This document shows, one piece after another, positions 37,084-44,645 of a stretch of DNA of 64,000 nt. The DNA lies in NCBI RefSeq assembly GCF_006829085.1, contig NZ_BJTC01000017.1:1-64000 (forward strand), in the 5' to 3' direction. Position 1 is the first letter of the stretch. Each line of letters starts with the position of its first letter. The notes below the pieces were generated by a model. That model was not told the DNA's origin. It was given only the letters and a program-made list of their open reading frames with translations, and searched no databases. The DNA comes from Chryseobacterium sp. ON_d1 (lineage in GTDB: Bacteria > Bacteroidota > Bacteroidia > Flavobacteriales > Weeksellaceae). A program made the position numbers and the translations under genes.

Positions 37084-37106
37084 AATAGTATTGATATTTA
37101 TGGATA

Positions 37107-37403
37107 TTAATCGAAATGCCCCAACCCTATAATAGCATACAGACATGCAATGGGAATATTGGCTGTCAAAATGAGTATTGCTATCATACATTCTTTGAAT
37201 TTTGATCTGTCAATAATACCTTTTATCAAAAATCCCAGGATACATAATAAGTTGACTGGCACTCCAAAAACAATTAACAAATAACCTGCTCCGGCAAACC
37301 AGTCATTCTTTGTGATAAGTGCTCCTAAAAGACAGAAAGTTCCCACTGAAAAAAACACTCCGAATATAGCCTTGCCTAGATTTATTATTTCTGAATCTTT
37401 CAT
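37107..37403 (-). CDS. Small membrane protein
   Basis: A 98-residue protein with three predicted helices, similar in plan and C-terminus to the protein at 36292-36585. Not recognised as a named family. 23 bp separate it from the Coq4-like start. Confidence 0.7.
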   Translation of the reverse strand: MKDSEIINLGKAIFGVFFSVGTFCLLGALITKNDWFAGAGYLLIVFGVPVNLLCILGFLIKGIIDRSKFKECMIAILILTANIPIACLYAIIGLGHFD

Positions 37404-37433
37404 CGTTATTGAGTTAGCATAATAAACCGAGCT

Positions 37434-37721
37434 TTAACTTCCCGCAAACGGACTTCCGAAAATTCCTACTGCAAGTTCAAGCCAGATTAATGCGAGAGCC
37501 AGTAAAATAAAAATAACGATTAAGACTTTCTGGCCTTGCTTTTTTATTCTGTTTCTGACCAGATTGATGAGAAAAGCTGTTGTAAAAAGCAAGATTCCTG
37601 CGATCAGAAAATCTGATCCTGACCAGTTAACTTCCTTCGAAAATAGATTTCCTACCAATGGGATACTGAGTAAAGCCAATGGAAGGGCATAAATTGTTTG
37701 TGTTGTTTGTTTTTGTGTCAT
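37434..37721 (-). CDS. Small membrane protein
   Basis: A 95-residue protein with three helices and a short cytosolic basic loop (RNRIKKQGQK). Its start is 28 bp downstream of a 17-bp quasi-palindrome (37750-37768) that also occurs at 39507-39525. It is the first gene after the winged-helix regulator and heads the run of membrane proteins. Confidence 0.7.
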   Translation of the reverse strand: MTQKQTTQTIYALPLALLSIPLVGNLFSKEVNWSGSDFLIAGILLFTTAFLINLVRNRIKKQGQKVLIVIFILLALALIWLELAVGIFGSPFAGS

Positions 37722-37749
37722 TATTTTATTTAATTTTAAAAATATAAAG

Positions 37750-37768
37750 TACTTTGTAATTCAAAGTA
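37750..37768. promoter_or_regulatory. Predicted operator, site 1
   Basis: TACTTTG-TAATT-CAAAGTA, arms of 7 bp and a 5-bp spacer. The core ACTTTGTAATTCAAAGT recurs in reverse complement at 39508-39524. It lies between the regulator stop and the 95-residue membrane protein, next to a -7-like TTACTTTG (minus strand, 37762-37769). Confidence 0.65.
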
Positions 37769-37789
37769 AAATTTCAAAAAAATATAGGA

Positions 37790-38080
37790 CTATCGTCCCA
37801 ATAATTTTTCAAGGCCATCTAAATGCTCAGTAAATGCCTGCCTTCCTTTCTGTGTAACGCGATAAGAGGTTTTAGGTTTCTTCCCGACAAATTCTTTTTT
37901 AACTTCTATATATCCTGCTTTTTCCAATGCATTACTGTGGCTGGCAAGATTTCCATCCGTGATTTCCAGCAGTCCTTTCATTTCAGAAAAATCAACCCAG
38001 TCGTTCACCATGAGAACAGACATAATGCCTAATCTTACACGGCTTTCAAATTCTTTATTGAGTTGATTTATTTTGATCAT
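37790..38080 (-). CDS. Winged-helix transcriptional regulator
   Basis: A 96-residue DNA-binding protein with a winged helix (recognition region SEMKGLLEITDGNLASHSNALEKAG, wing around KKPKTSYRVTQKGRQ). It belongs to the small ArsR/MarR-like group often listed as "winged helix DNA-binding domain" in Bacteroidota. No metal-binding cysteines are visible. Two identical quasi-palindromes lie at promoters on either side, so it likely controls both flanking membrane-protein operons. Confidence 0.88.
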   Translation of the reverse strand: MIKINQLNKEFESRVRLGIMSVLMVNDWVDFSEMKGLLEITDGNLASHSNALEKAGYIEVKKEFVGKKPKTSYRVTQKGRQAFTEHLDGLEKLLGR

Positions 38081-38313
38081 TTTATTTTATATCTTTTGTT
38101 TTGAAACAGTCAAAATCTGACCATTTTTTATTCTCTTTAGCCCTCTACAATTGCAGAATTATAATTTTTATAATTTTCTTTTGCTTAAACGGGGACAAAA
38201 ATAAGAATTAAAAAAACTGTTCCTTTCAGAAAACTTTATTATATTATTTAATTCCACCTGCTATTAAAAAATTAGTATTAGCTTCCATATATACACTGCT
38301 ACAGCACTGATCA

Positions 38314-38883
38314 TTAGAGAAAAAAAAATATCAATAAAGGCCAGTAACCCATAATATCATTTTTTCTTTTAGAATAAAATTCTGTTGTCTCTACCAGATT
38401 GAGCTTTTTAACTGCATGTAAGGCTGATAATTCTTTATCAGTATCAAATATTTTCAGATCATCCGTTTTTGTATCTAATAAGAAATATCTATTACCTGTT
38501 GTTTTTCCAAAAATTTGTGTTGCATTCTCTTCTATTTTTTCTACCTCAGAAATCACTGTCACTCCATTTTCTTTATTGATACCTGCCTGTTCTGGAACAT
38601 CGATAAATAGCAATTGATAGTCATTTTTCAAGGGAACATACCATGCATCACCAATTCCCATATCTACTTTTTTATTTTCGGATACAATTGATAAACTGAT
38701 AATTCCTACAATATAAAAAGTATAAAATATGACAAAAGGACTTATAAATGCAAATATTATTTTTCTTTTCCTATTTTCTTTTTTACTGACAAAATAAGTA
38801 CATGTACAGCTTAATATAGCAAATATAGAGCTAAGAATAAGCAGCATAAAAAGGTGTATTAATATGACAAGACCAATTCCCAT
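38314..38883 (-). CDS. Membrane protein of unknown function
   Basis: A 189-residue protein. Two N-terminal helices (about 4-28 and 42-66) are followed by an extracytoplasmic domain (about 70-175) and a short hydrophobic end. Start and stop overlap with the upstream gene as TAATG, so translation is coupled. Unknown family. Confidence 0.7.
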   Translation of the reverse strand: MGIGLVILIHLFMLLILSSIFAILSCTCTYFVSKKENRKRKIIFAFISPFVIFYTFYIVGIISLSIVSENKKVDMGIGDAWYVPLKNDYQLLFIDVPEQAGINKENGVTVISEVEKIEENATQIFGKTTGNRYFLLDTKTDDLKIFDTDKELSALHAVKKLNLVETTEFYSKRKNDIMGYWPLLIFFFL

Positions 38884-39500
38884 TACTTGTACTTCTTATG
38901 CATAATCAATCCATAGATAATATGCAAAACACCAAAACCAATCGCCCAGAATAGCAATCCCCATCCTAAAATGAATAAAGAAATAAGTCCTAAAACAATC
39001 TCAAAATATCCCAGATACTTTACGTCCGTTAATGTATACCGTTCTGCTGCCACCAGAGCCAATCCATAAAAAATGAGTGTAGCCGGAGCAATGAAAACGA
39101 AAAGATGATGGTAAAGAAGTGCGAGACAAAAAACTCCTCCTGCGACCAAAGGCACAGCGAAGGTAATTAAAAGACGCTTTGTTGTAGCATCCCAGATTTT
39201 CAACCCTTTCTTTTTACTTTTATGAGCCGTGAAAATATAACCGCTAAGGACAGCAACCACCAAAATAACGGCCCCAATAAGAACAAGTTCTTTCACCAGA
39301 GCAGGACCCAAAATGTTTCTGTCCCCATCAAAATAACTGATTCCTTCTCTCTGAAAAACAAAATACACATATACTGCTCCAATAATTGCTGTCAACCCTG
39401 CAACAACTCCTGATAACCCACTTAAAGAAATAAATCTGGAAGACCGCTCCATCATGGAACGGATATGGGATAAGTCTTCGTGATAGTTTTTTGAATCCAT
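38883..39500 (-). CDS. Polytopic membrane protein
   Basis: A 205-residue protein with about six helices after a short soluble N-terminus (MDSKNYHEDLSHIRSMMERSS). Such proteins commonly accompany the small winged-helix regulators of Flavobacteriia. Promoter and operator lie just upstream (39507-39548). Function unknown. Confidence 0.75.
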   Translation of the reverse strand: MDSKNYHEDLSHIRSMMERSSRFISLSGLSGVVAGLTAIIGAVYVYFVFQREGISYFDGDRNILGPALVKELVLIGAVILVVAVLSGYIFTAHKSKKKGLKIWDATTKRLLITFAVPLVAGGVFCLALLYHHLFVFIAPATLIFYGLALVAAERYTLTDVKYLGYFEIVLGLISLFILGWGLLFWAIGFGVLHIIYGLIMHKKYK

Positions 39501-39506
39501 AAAAAG

Positions 39507-39548
39507 AACTTTGAATTACAAAGTTATAATTTATTTTTAATCTCCCAA
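39507..39548 (-). promoter_or_regulatory. Promoter overlapping predicted operator, site 2
   Basis: The minus strand has TTG (39546-39548), a 19-bp spacer and TAACTTTG (39519-39526), a full consensus promoter. The quasi-palindrome AACTTTGTAATTCAAAGTT (39507-39525, minus strand) covers the -7 box, so a bound regulator would block transcription. Confidence 0.75.
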
Positions 39549-39684
39549 TGATTTACTGTAAAATTTTGAAAATAATTTTCATAACCGATTTTAACACTAT
39601 AAATTAAAAAATCCGGAGAAAAATTTTGTTTCTCCGGATAGTATGTTGAATGAGAATTATTCTATTTAAAAATTAAGAGGAAAA

Positions 39685-40449
39685 TTATTTCACTCTTAAC
39701 CTTTCTTTAATGGATTCAATATTTTTCTTGGCAGAATCTTCAAGGATAAGACTGGCACTCATATGAATTCTTGCAGGCATCAGTTCATTGAAGTGTTCCG
39801 TCCCCTCCCACGAAACTTTTTTAATTAATGCTAAAGCATCACTGCTTCTTGAAGCTAGTGTCTGTAAAAACTTCTCCAGTTTATCATCCATTTCCTGGAT
39901 GGTATCTGAAACAGAATGATAAATATTATGCTGTTCAGCCCACTCGGCAGATCTGAAATCAGCATCAATGGCCATTGCGGAGAATTGTGACTTTCCGATT
40001 TTTCTTTCTACATAAGGTCCTATTACAAAAGGTCCTATTCCAAGATTAATCTCAGTAAGTGCTAAAGCTGAGTCTTTTGTTGCAAAACAGTAGTCCGCCC
40101 CACAAGCAATTCCTACTCCGCCGCCAGTTGTTTTTCCCTGAACTCTAACAACCACGATCTTTCCGCAGTTTCTCATGGCATTTAAAACTTTAGCAAAACC
40201 ACCGAAAAACTGTGTGGAAGCTTCCAGCTCTTCAATCGCTAAAAGTTCATCAAAGCTTGCTCCTGCGCAGAATGCTTTCTCACCTTCACTTTTTACCAGG
40301 ATAGCTTTTACCTCATCTTTCGATCCTTCTTCAAGGATGGTTGCTGCAAGTTTTTCTAAAATTGCTCCCGGCAGAGAATTACTTTTAGGGGTTCCGAAAC
40401 TGATTTCGGCAATATTATTTTTAATTTCTGATGCTACAAATTCGCTCAT
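39685..40449 (-). CDS. Enoyl-CoA hydratase/isomerase family protein
   Basis: A 254-residue crotonase. The CoA-binding and oxyanion regions are seen as AFCAGASFDELL and VQGKTTGGGVGIACGADYCFA. The second acid residue position reads EINLGIGPFVIGPYV, where classical hydratases have a Glu in the equivalent loop, so exact chemistry is uncertain. It lies outside the phenylacetate cluster, about 4 kb away. A -7 box TATTTTTG (40472-40479) precedes it. Confidence 0.88.
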   Translation of the reverse strand: MSEFVASEIKNNIAEISFGTPKSNSLPGAILEKLAATILEEGSKDEVKAILVKSEGEKAFCAGASFDELLAIEELEASTQFFGGFAKVLNAMRNCGKIVVVRVQGKTTGGGVGIACGADYCFATKDSALALTEINLGIGPFVIGPYVERKIGKSQFSAMAIDADFRSAEWAEQHNIYHSVSDTIQEMDDKLEKFLQTLASRSSDALALIKKVSWEGTEHFNELMPARIHMSASLILEDSAKKNIESIKERLRVK

Positions 40450-40471
40450 TTTTATTTTTATTGGATTCTTA

Positions 40472-40479
40472 CAAAAATA
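40472..40479 (-). promoter_or_regulatory. Promoter -7 box of the enoyl-CoA hydratase gene
   Basis: A minus-strand TATTTTTG matches the consensus, 23 bp upstream of the ATG. -33 is not clear. Confidence 0.4.
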
Positions 40480-40635
40480 CGAAATACAGCTCGTTCAGAG
40501 AAACTTAAATCCCATATTTTCTTTTTAAGCCAGCATAATTCATGGCATTATTACGTAGAAATACGGAGTTTTCAATTTGGTATTTTCTACTCTAGTACCT
40601 CGTAGCTATTAATCGTTCCTTTGGACTAAGAAATA

Positions 40636-40690
40636 ATAACCTATGGCGGAATCTGAAAAGCCTGTAACAGAGTAAGAAATTTAAAACTAA
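40636..40690 (+). promoter_or_regulatory. Conserved leader element, copy C (before the tail-collar gene)
   Basis: ATAACCTATGGCGGAATCTG (40636-40655) then AAAAGCCTGTAACAGAGTAA. It matches copy B (21816) with a few substitutions and the core of copy A (19470). A -7-like TTCCTTTG (40616-40623) just upstream would put the element at the 5' end of the mRNA. Confidence 0.65.
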
Positions 40691-40702
40691 AAACGTATTA
40701 TC

Positions 40703-41254
40703 ATGGACGAGTACATTGGAATTGTAAAATTATTTGCAGGAAATTTCGCACCCAGAGGCTGGATGTTTTGCGATGGAAGCTTAATCAGTATTTCCAGAAA
40801 TTCTGCCTTATTCTCTATTTTAGGAACCACTTATGGTGGAGACGGTATCACGACTTTCGCTTTACCCAACTTAAAAGGACGTATGGCTTTAGGGGCAGGA
40901 AATGTCAATTCCGGAGAAAATTATCCTTTGGGAATAGTTTCCGGTACTACACAAAATACTCTTTTATCATCAAATCTTCCAAGTATAGGTGCCGGGTTTC
41001 AGCTTAAAGTAGCCAATAAGAATGCCAATTCATCTACTCCTACTGCCACCTCAACCATTGCTATTTCAGGAACACAAGTGGGAAGAGATTTCAACGCGGT
41101 ACCAAGTTTTGTAAATGATGCCAACCCTGATACAACCATTAATCCTCTAAGTATTTCTTATATCGGGCAGAATATCCCGGTAAATAATATGCCGCCTTAT
41201 CTTGGCTTAAATTATATCATTTGTGTTGAAGGCATTTATCCACCAAGGGATTAA
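40703..41254 (+). CDS. Phage tail collar domain protein (microcystin-dependent protein-like)
   Basis: A 183-residue protein. The N-terminal collar domain (1-60) has the family pattern IGIVKLFAGNFAPRGWMFCDG and LFSILGTTYGGDG...FALPNLKGR. The C-terminal part ends with PPYLGLNYIICVEGIYPPRD. Stand-alone collar proteins are annotated as microcystin-dependent or tail-fibre proteins and are often secreted; their role is unclear. No other phage genes are present. A T9SS protein gene follows at 36 bp. The shared leader links it to the peptide-export cassette. Confidence 0.88.
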   Translation: MDEYIGIVKLFAGNFAPRGWMFCDGSLISISRNSALFSILGTTYGGDGITTFALPNLKGRMALGAGNVNSGENYPLGIVSGTTQNTLLSSNLPSIGAGFQLKVANKNANSSTPTATSTIAISGTQVGRDFNAVPSFVNDANPDTTINPLSISYIGQNIPVNNMPPYLGLNYIICVEGIYPPRD

Positions 41255-41290
41255 TATTCATACTATAACCTAACATTTAAAACAAACATT

Positions 41291-42112
41291 ATGAAAAGCA
41301 CTACTTTTTTAACCATCTGTAGTCTGCTCATTTCAATTTTCTCATTCGGGCAGACCAGTACAGAATTATTTGAAACGGAATCGAACGGGAGTACAAGCTT
41401 CACCGATAATGGAGTCATTTTCAATATCATTTCACATGTAAGTGTCTTTGACATTCAGGCGAATTTTCCGGGAACAGGCTGGAGCGGAACAGCGAATGAT
41501 AACCGGTACATTGATAATTCCAATGACTCTCAGTTTCCGCCATCATTTAGTATTAAAACTACATCTAATTTATTTAAGGTAAACAGGTTCTGGATGTTCC
41601 TGTCATCGTTAAACCTGGATCTGAATGTGGCCGGGACTCTTACAGTAACCGGAAAGCTAAGTGGTGTAACAAAATTTACACAAACCAAAACTACAGGATT
41701 TGCAACAGGTTTAGGTACCACAAATGGATATACACTGATTGATCTTACCAACTTAAACGGGCAAAATTATTCAAACATTGTAATTGATGAGCTGCAGATC
41801 ACTGCAAACGGAGCCTTCCGTTACGTAGGTTTAGATGCTTTTACCTGGGTAAAAGACAGCAATCTTGTATTAGGTACATCAGAAGCTAAAAGCACTCAAA
41901 AAAACATGACTGTCTATCCCAATCCAACCAACGGGCCTCTTTCTATCACGACTGAAAAAGCCAGTGAAGCTAAAGTATATAACCTCGATGGTAAACTGCT
42001 GAAAACGGTACAAACTCAGAAAGGGAATAATGAAATCAATATTTCAGAGCTTCCAAAAGGAGTTTATATTATCAAAACAGCAACAGAATCTACCAAAGTT
42101 ATTAAAAACTAA
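41291..42112 (+). CDS. T9SS type A sorting domain-containing protein
   Basis: A 273-residue secreted protein with a signal peptide (1-20, ending FGQ). A beta-rich domain (about 25-190) with LDLNVAGTLTVTG and the C-terminal type A sorting domain (TVYPNPTNGPLSI to STKVIKN, about 203-273) are visible. Probably co-transcribed with the collar protein (36-bp gap). Function unknown. Confidence 0.88.
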   Translation: MKSTTFLTICSLLISIFSFGQTSTELFETESNGSTSFTDNGVIFNIISHVSVFDIQANFPGTGWSGTANDNRYIDNSNDSQFPPSFSIKTTSNLFKVNRFWMFLSSLNLDLNVAGTLTVTGKLSGVTKFTQTKTTGFATGLGTTNGYTLIDLTNLNGQNYSNIVIDELQITANGAFRYVGLDAFTWVKDSNLVLGTSEAKSTQKNMTVYPNPTNGPLSITTEKASEAKVYNLDGKLLKTVQTQKGNNEINISELPKGVYIIKTATESTKVIKN

Positions 42113-42171
42113 ACACCATGAAATTGCACATAAGTTCCATGTTCCCTTAAAGATTCTAATTCATAAATGGC

Positions 42172-42197
42172 AAATCCCTTTCAATAAAGGGATTTTG
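42172..42197. terminator. Terminator between convergent genes
   Basis: A 10-bp perfect stem, AAATCCCTTT (42172-42181) and AAAGGGATTT (42186-42195), with T-rich exits on both strands. Confidence 0.8.
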
Positions 42198-42884
42198 TCA
42201 TTTTTTCAAAGCTAAAATATATTTGTCTATATAAAGCTGTTTTTCTTTTGATTTATACTGCTGAATATATCTTGGATGTTCCAGAACGGTCATAGTATCA
42301 AACAATTTTGCTTCTTTGTTTAATTTTGAAATAAAATCTGCATTCTTTTTACCCAGAATAAAAACTTCTGAGGTGTCCAGATTAAGACTGATATGCTTCT
42401 TCAGAGATTCGATCATAAAATCTTTTACTGAATTGAATAATTCTTTATCATCATAATAATTGGCATTAAGCCAGCCGGTTTTTGTTTTTCTCACGATAGC
42501 CAGCGGAAACGGAGAATTGATATAAACCTCTCTGTAAAACAGGTCTGCACCACCATATTCTTCAATCATATCATACATAAACACAGAAGAAATTTCATGA
42601 GTATGGGCGGATTCCATTTTTATTCCGCAGACGTTTTCCAACCTTTTTGTATCAGTAAACGGAATCCCTGTTACCCCTGCTCCATGTCGGCTGGGGTTAA
42701 TTCCAATCATAAATTTTCTCCGGGATGAATCATCATAGTACTTTTGATAAAATTTCTGCATAACCGTCAATGTTTCGGGATTATCCAAATAGGGATTCAG
42801 AACTTCAAATCCTTCAGGAAGAGTTCCTGTATATCTAAGACTTTTATTAAACTCAATGATATGGTCTGCAAAAGTTGTGTTCAT
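42198..42884 (-). CDS. SMUG2-type uracil-DNA glycosylase family protein
   Basis: A 228-residue DNA glycosylase of the UDG superfamily (DUF4918/SMUG2 group). The first motif GINPSRHGAGVTGIPFTD (61-78) holds the catalytic region, and LEHPRYIQQY near the C-terminus corresponds to the intercalation motif. It should excise uracil or related damage from DNA. Monocistronic. Confidence 0.85.
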   Translation of the reverse strand: MNTTFADHIIEFNKSLRYTGTLPEGFEVLNPYLDNPETLTVMQKFYQKYYDDSSRRKFMIGINPSRHGAGVTGIPFTDTKRLENVCGIKMESAHTHEISSVFMYDMIEEYGGADLFYREVYINSPFPLAIVRKTKTGWLNANYYDDKELFNSVKDFMIESLKKHISLNLDTSEVFILGKKNADFISKLNKEAKLFDTMTVLEHPRYIQQYKSKEKQLYIDKYILALKK

Positions 42885-43080
42885 GAAATCACTATTTTAA
42901 AGCGCTTATTAATGTATGAAAAATAGCCAGAACCCAGGAGTAACTCATATAAATTATTATCAGAAGGAGTTGTATCGCCCTATTTTGGCTTTCATTTTTC
43001 GCTGTTAATTTATATTTATTTTTTTATTATATTCGTTTTCAACAAAATAGGATTTTCATTCTATCAAAAACTTTTAACCC

Positions 43081-43758
43081 ATGATCGGAATTATCATTGA
43101 GCTTATCATTTCATGGCTTCTCCTTAAATTCATAGCAAAAAGGGATTTCTCTGTTTTAGGATTTAAGCCCAACTCAACAAGACTCATGTACTGGAGCATT
43201 GGTTTTCTTTTGGCTGCTGGGATTTGTACTCTGTACCATATTCTGACAACTGCATTCATCAATAACACCTGGATACTGAACAAGCAACTAACATTTTCGG
43301 CAGCATTAATGAGCTCATGGTGGGTTCTGAAATCTGTATTATTTGAAGAATTGCTTTTCAGAGGTGCTTTGCTTTATCTTGCTATTGAAAAATGGGGAAG
43401 TACTAAAGCGTGTCTTTTTTCTGCTGCCTGCTTCGGTATCTATCACTGGTTTTCTTATAATGCTTTCGGAAATCCTTTTCAGATGGCAATTATTTTTGTA
43501 ATGACTGCTATCTTTGGATGGATGCTGGCTCTGTCTTTTGCTAAAACAAAATCGCTATACCTTACTATAGGTCTCCACCTGGGTTGGAATTTGTTTAATA
43601 TTATCATCTTCTCAAATGGACCGCTAGGCAGGCAGCTCTTTGTGAAAGCTAATGAAAGCCATCTGGAAGGCATTCCTTCACTGCTTGTTTTCTTGTTCCA
43701 GATATTTGCTTTACCTCTTTTGTTATATGGATATTTCAAACTTAAATCCCGAAAATAA
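43081..43758 (+). CDS. CPBP family intramembrane metalloprotease
   Basis: A 225-residue polytopic protein with the Abi/CAAX motifs: E89-E90-x3-R94 (FEELLFRG), H in GIYHWFSYN, and H with N in GLHLGWNLFN. Members cleave proteins within membranes or provide self-immunity to bacteriocins. It is about 20 kb from the peptide-export cassette, so an immunity role is not supported by position. Confidence 0.85.
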   Translation: MIGIIIELIISWLLLKFIAKRDFSVLGFKPNSTRLMYWSIGFLLAAGICTLYHILTTAFINNTWILNKQLTFSAALMSSWWVLKSVLFEELLFRGALLYLAIEKWGSTKACLFSAACFGIYHWFSYNAFGNPFQMAIIFVMTAIFGWMLALSFAKTKSLYLTIGLHLGWNLFNIIIFSNGPLGRQLFVKANESHLEGIPSLLVFLFQIFALPLLLYGYFKLKSRK

Positions 43759-43786
43759 AATAGAAAACGTTTTTTTACAGATACTC

Positions 43787-44506
43787 TTAATATTCTAAAG
43801 GCTTATAGTTTTTAAAAGTCTTATAAAAATCTTCATCATTTCCTTTGAATGGTTTTTCTTCTACAACTCTGAATTTTCCGTCACCTCCTTTCTCTTCTAC
43901 CACTATTTTATCAGAAACATCTACTCTGGCAAACTCTTCCAGAGCGTCTTTCTTGATTGTAAGAAATACCGTTGTGGTAGAGCCTGTCAAAATTAAAGAA
44001 TTGATACAGTGTAATTTTTCATTGTAAGTTAAGTTCGGATAGGATTCAGAATTTTTAATGTGTATGAAATCTTTATTATCAGGATCATAAACAAATAATG
44101 TCATCACGATATTCCCTCCTCTTCCGGCGATAGCACTTTGATAGGTTATATCATTAAACCCATCATTATTAAAATCACTGATCTGAACATCTAAGCCTGT
44201 TACTCCATCTTTATCAAACTTAAAACTGTTTGTAAGTCTCCAGATGTCAATATCTGTTTTTTCACCTTTTATCCACTTTTTTTCCGATTTATAAAACTTA
44301 ATTGACACAAATACATCGCCATTACCTGTATGTCTGAACTTCTCAAACTCAACTTTAGTTTTTCTTTTTTCTCCAGCATTCAAGCTATCCACAAATTTTT
44401 CTTCAGAAAAATAGCCGTCTTTATCTCGCTTAGGATTTCCCGAACAGGACAAAAAGAGTAAAAATAAAAAAGCACAAAAGACAATAGTGATTTTTAAAGA
44501 TTTCAT
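43787..44506 (-). CDS. Lipoprotein with FG-GAP/VCBS-like segment
   Basis: A 239-residue lipoprotein (lipobox LFLSC, C21). The segment ISDFNNDGFNDITYQS is a calcium-binding-type FG-GAP repeat. A beta-rich body carries no other known motif. Possible surface protein; function unknown. Confidence 0.75.
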   Translation of the reverse strand: MKSLKITIVFCAFLFLLFLSCSGNPKRDKDGYFSEEKFVDSLNAGEKRKTKVEFEKFRHTGNGDVFVSIKFYKSEKKWIKGEKTDIDIWRLTNSFKFDKDGVTGLDVQISDFNNDGFNDITYQSAIAGRGGNIVMTLFVYDPDNKDFIHIKNSESYPNLTYNEKLHCINSLILTGSTTTVFLTIKKDALEEFARVDVSDKIVVEEKGGDGKFRVVEEKPFKGNDEDFYKTFKNYKPLEY

Positions 44507-44593
44507 GATTTTTTTGAATTTATTAAAATATCAATACAATTAAAGCTGGATGGAATTTTTATTATCTGTTACCCTTGACAAGGGTCATGAAAA

Positions 44594-44622
44594 AGCCCCT
44601 CTAATGTAAAACTAAAAGGGCT
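44594..44622 (-). terminator. paaZ terminator
   Basis: On the minus strand AGCCC is followed 16-18 nt later by GGGCT and TTTTTC. The hairpin has a 5-bp GC-rich core and lies about 25 bp after the paaZ stop. Confidence 0.6.
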
Positions 44623-44645
44623 ATAAATTTATATTTTATTTTGAA

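Noticed and set aside
40703..41254. Prophage remnant
   Set aside because: Only a collar-domain protein is present; no integrase, capsid, terminase or tail genes in the window.
43081..43758. Immunity protein for the exported peptide
   Set aside because: CPBP proteases can be immunity factors, but this one is 20 kb away and has no shared control element.
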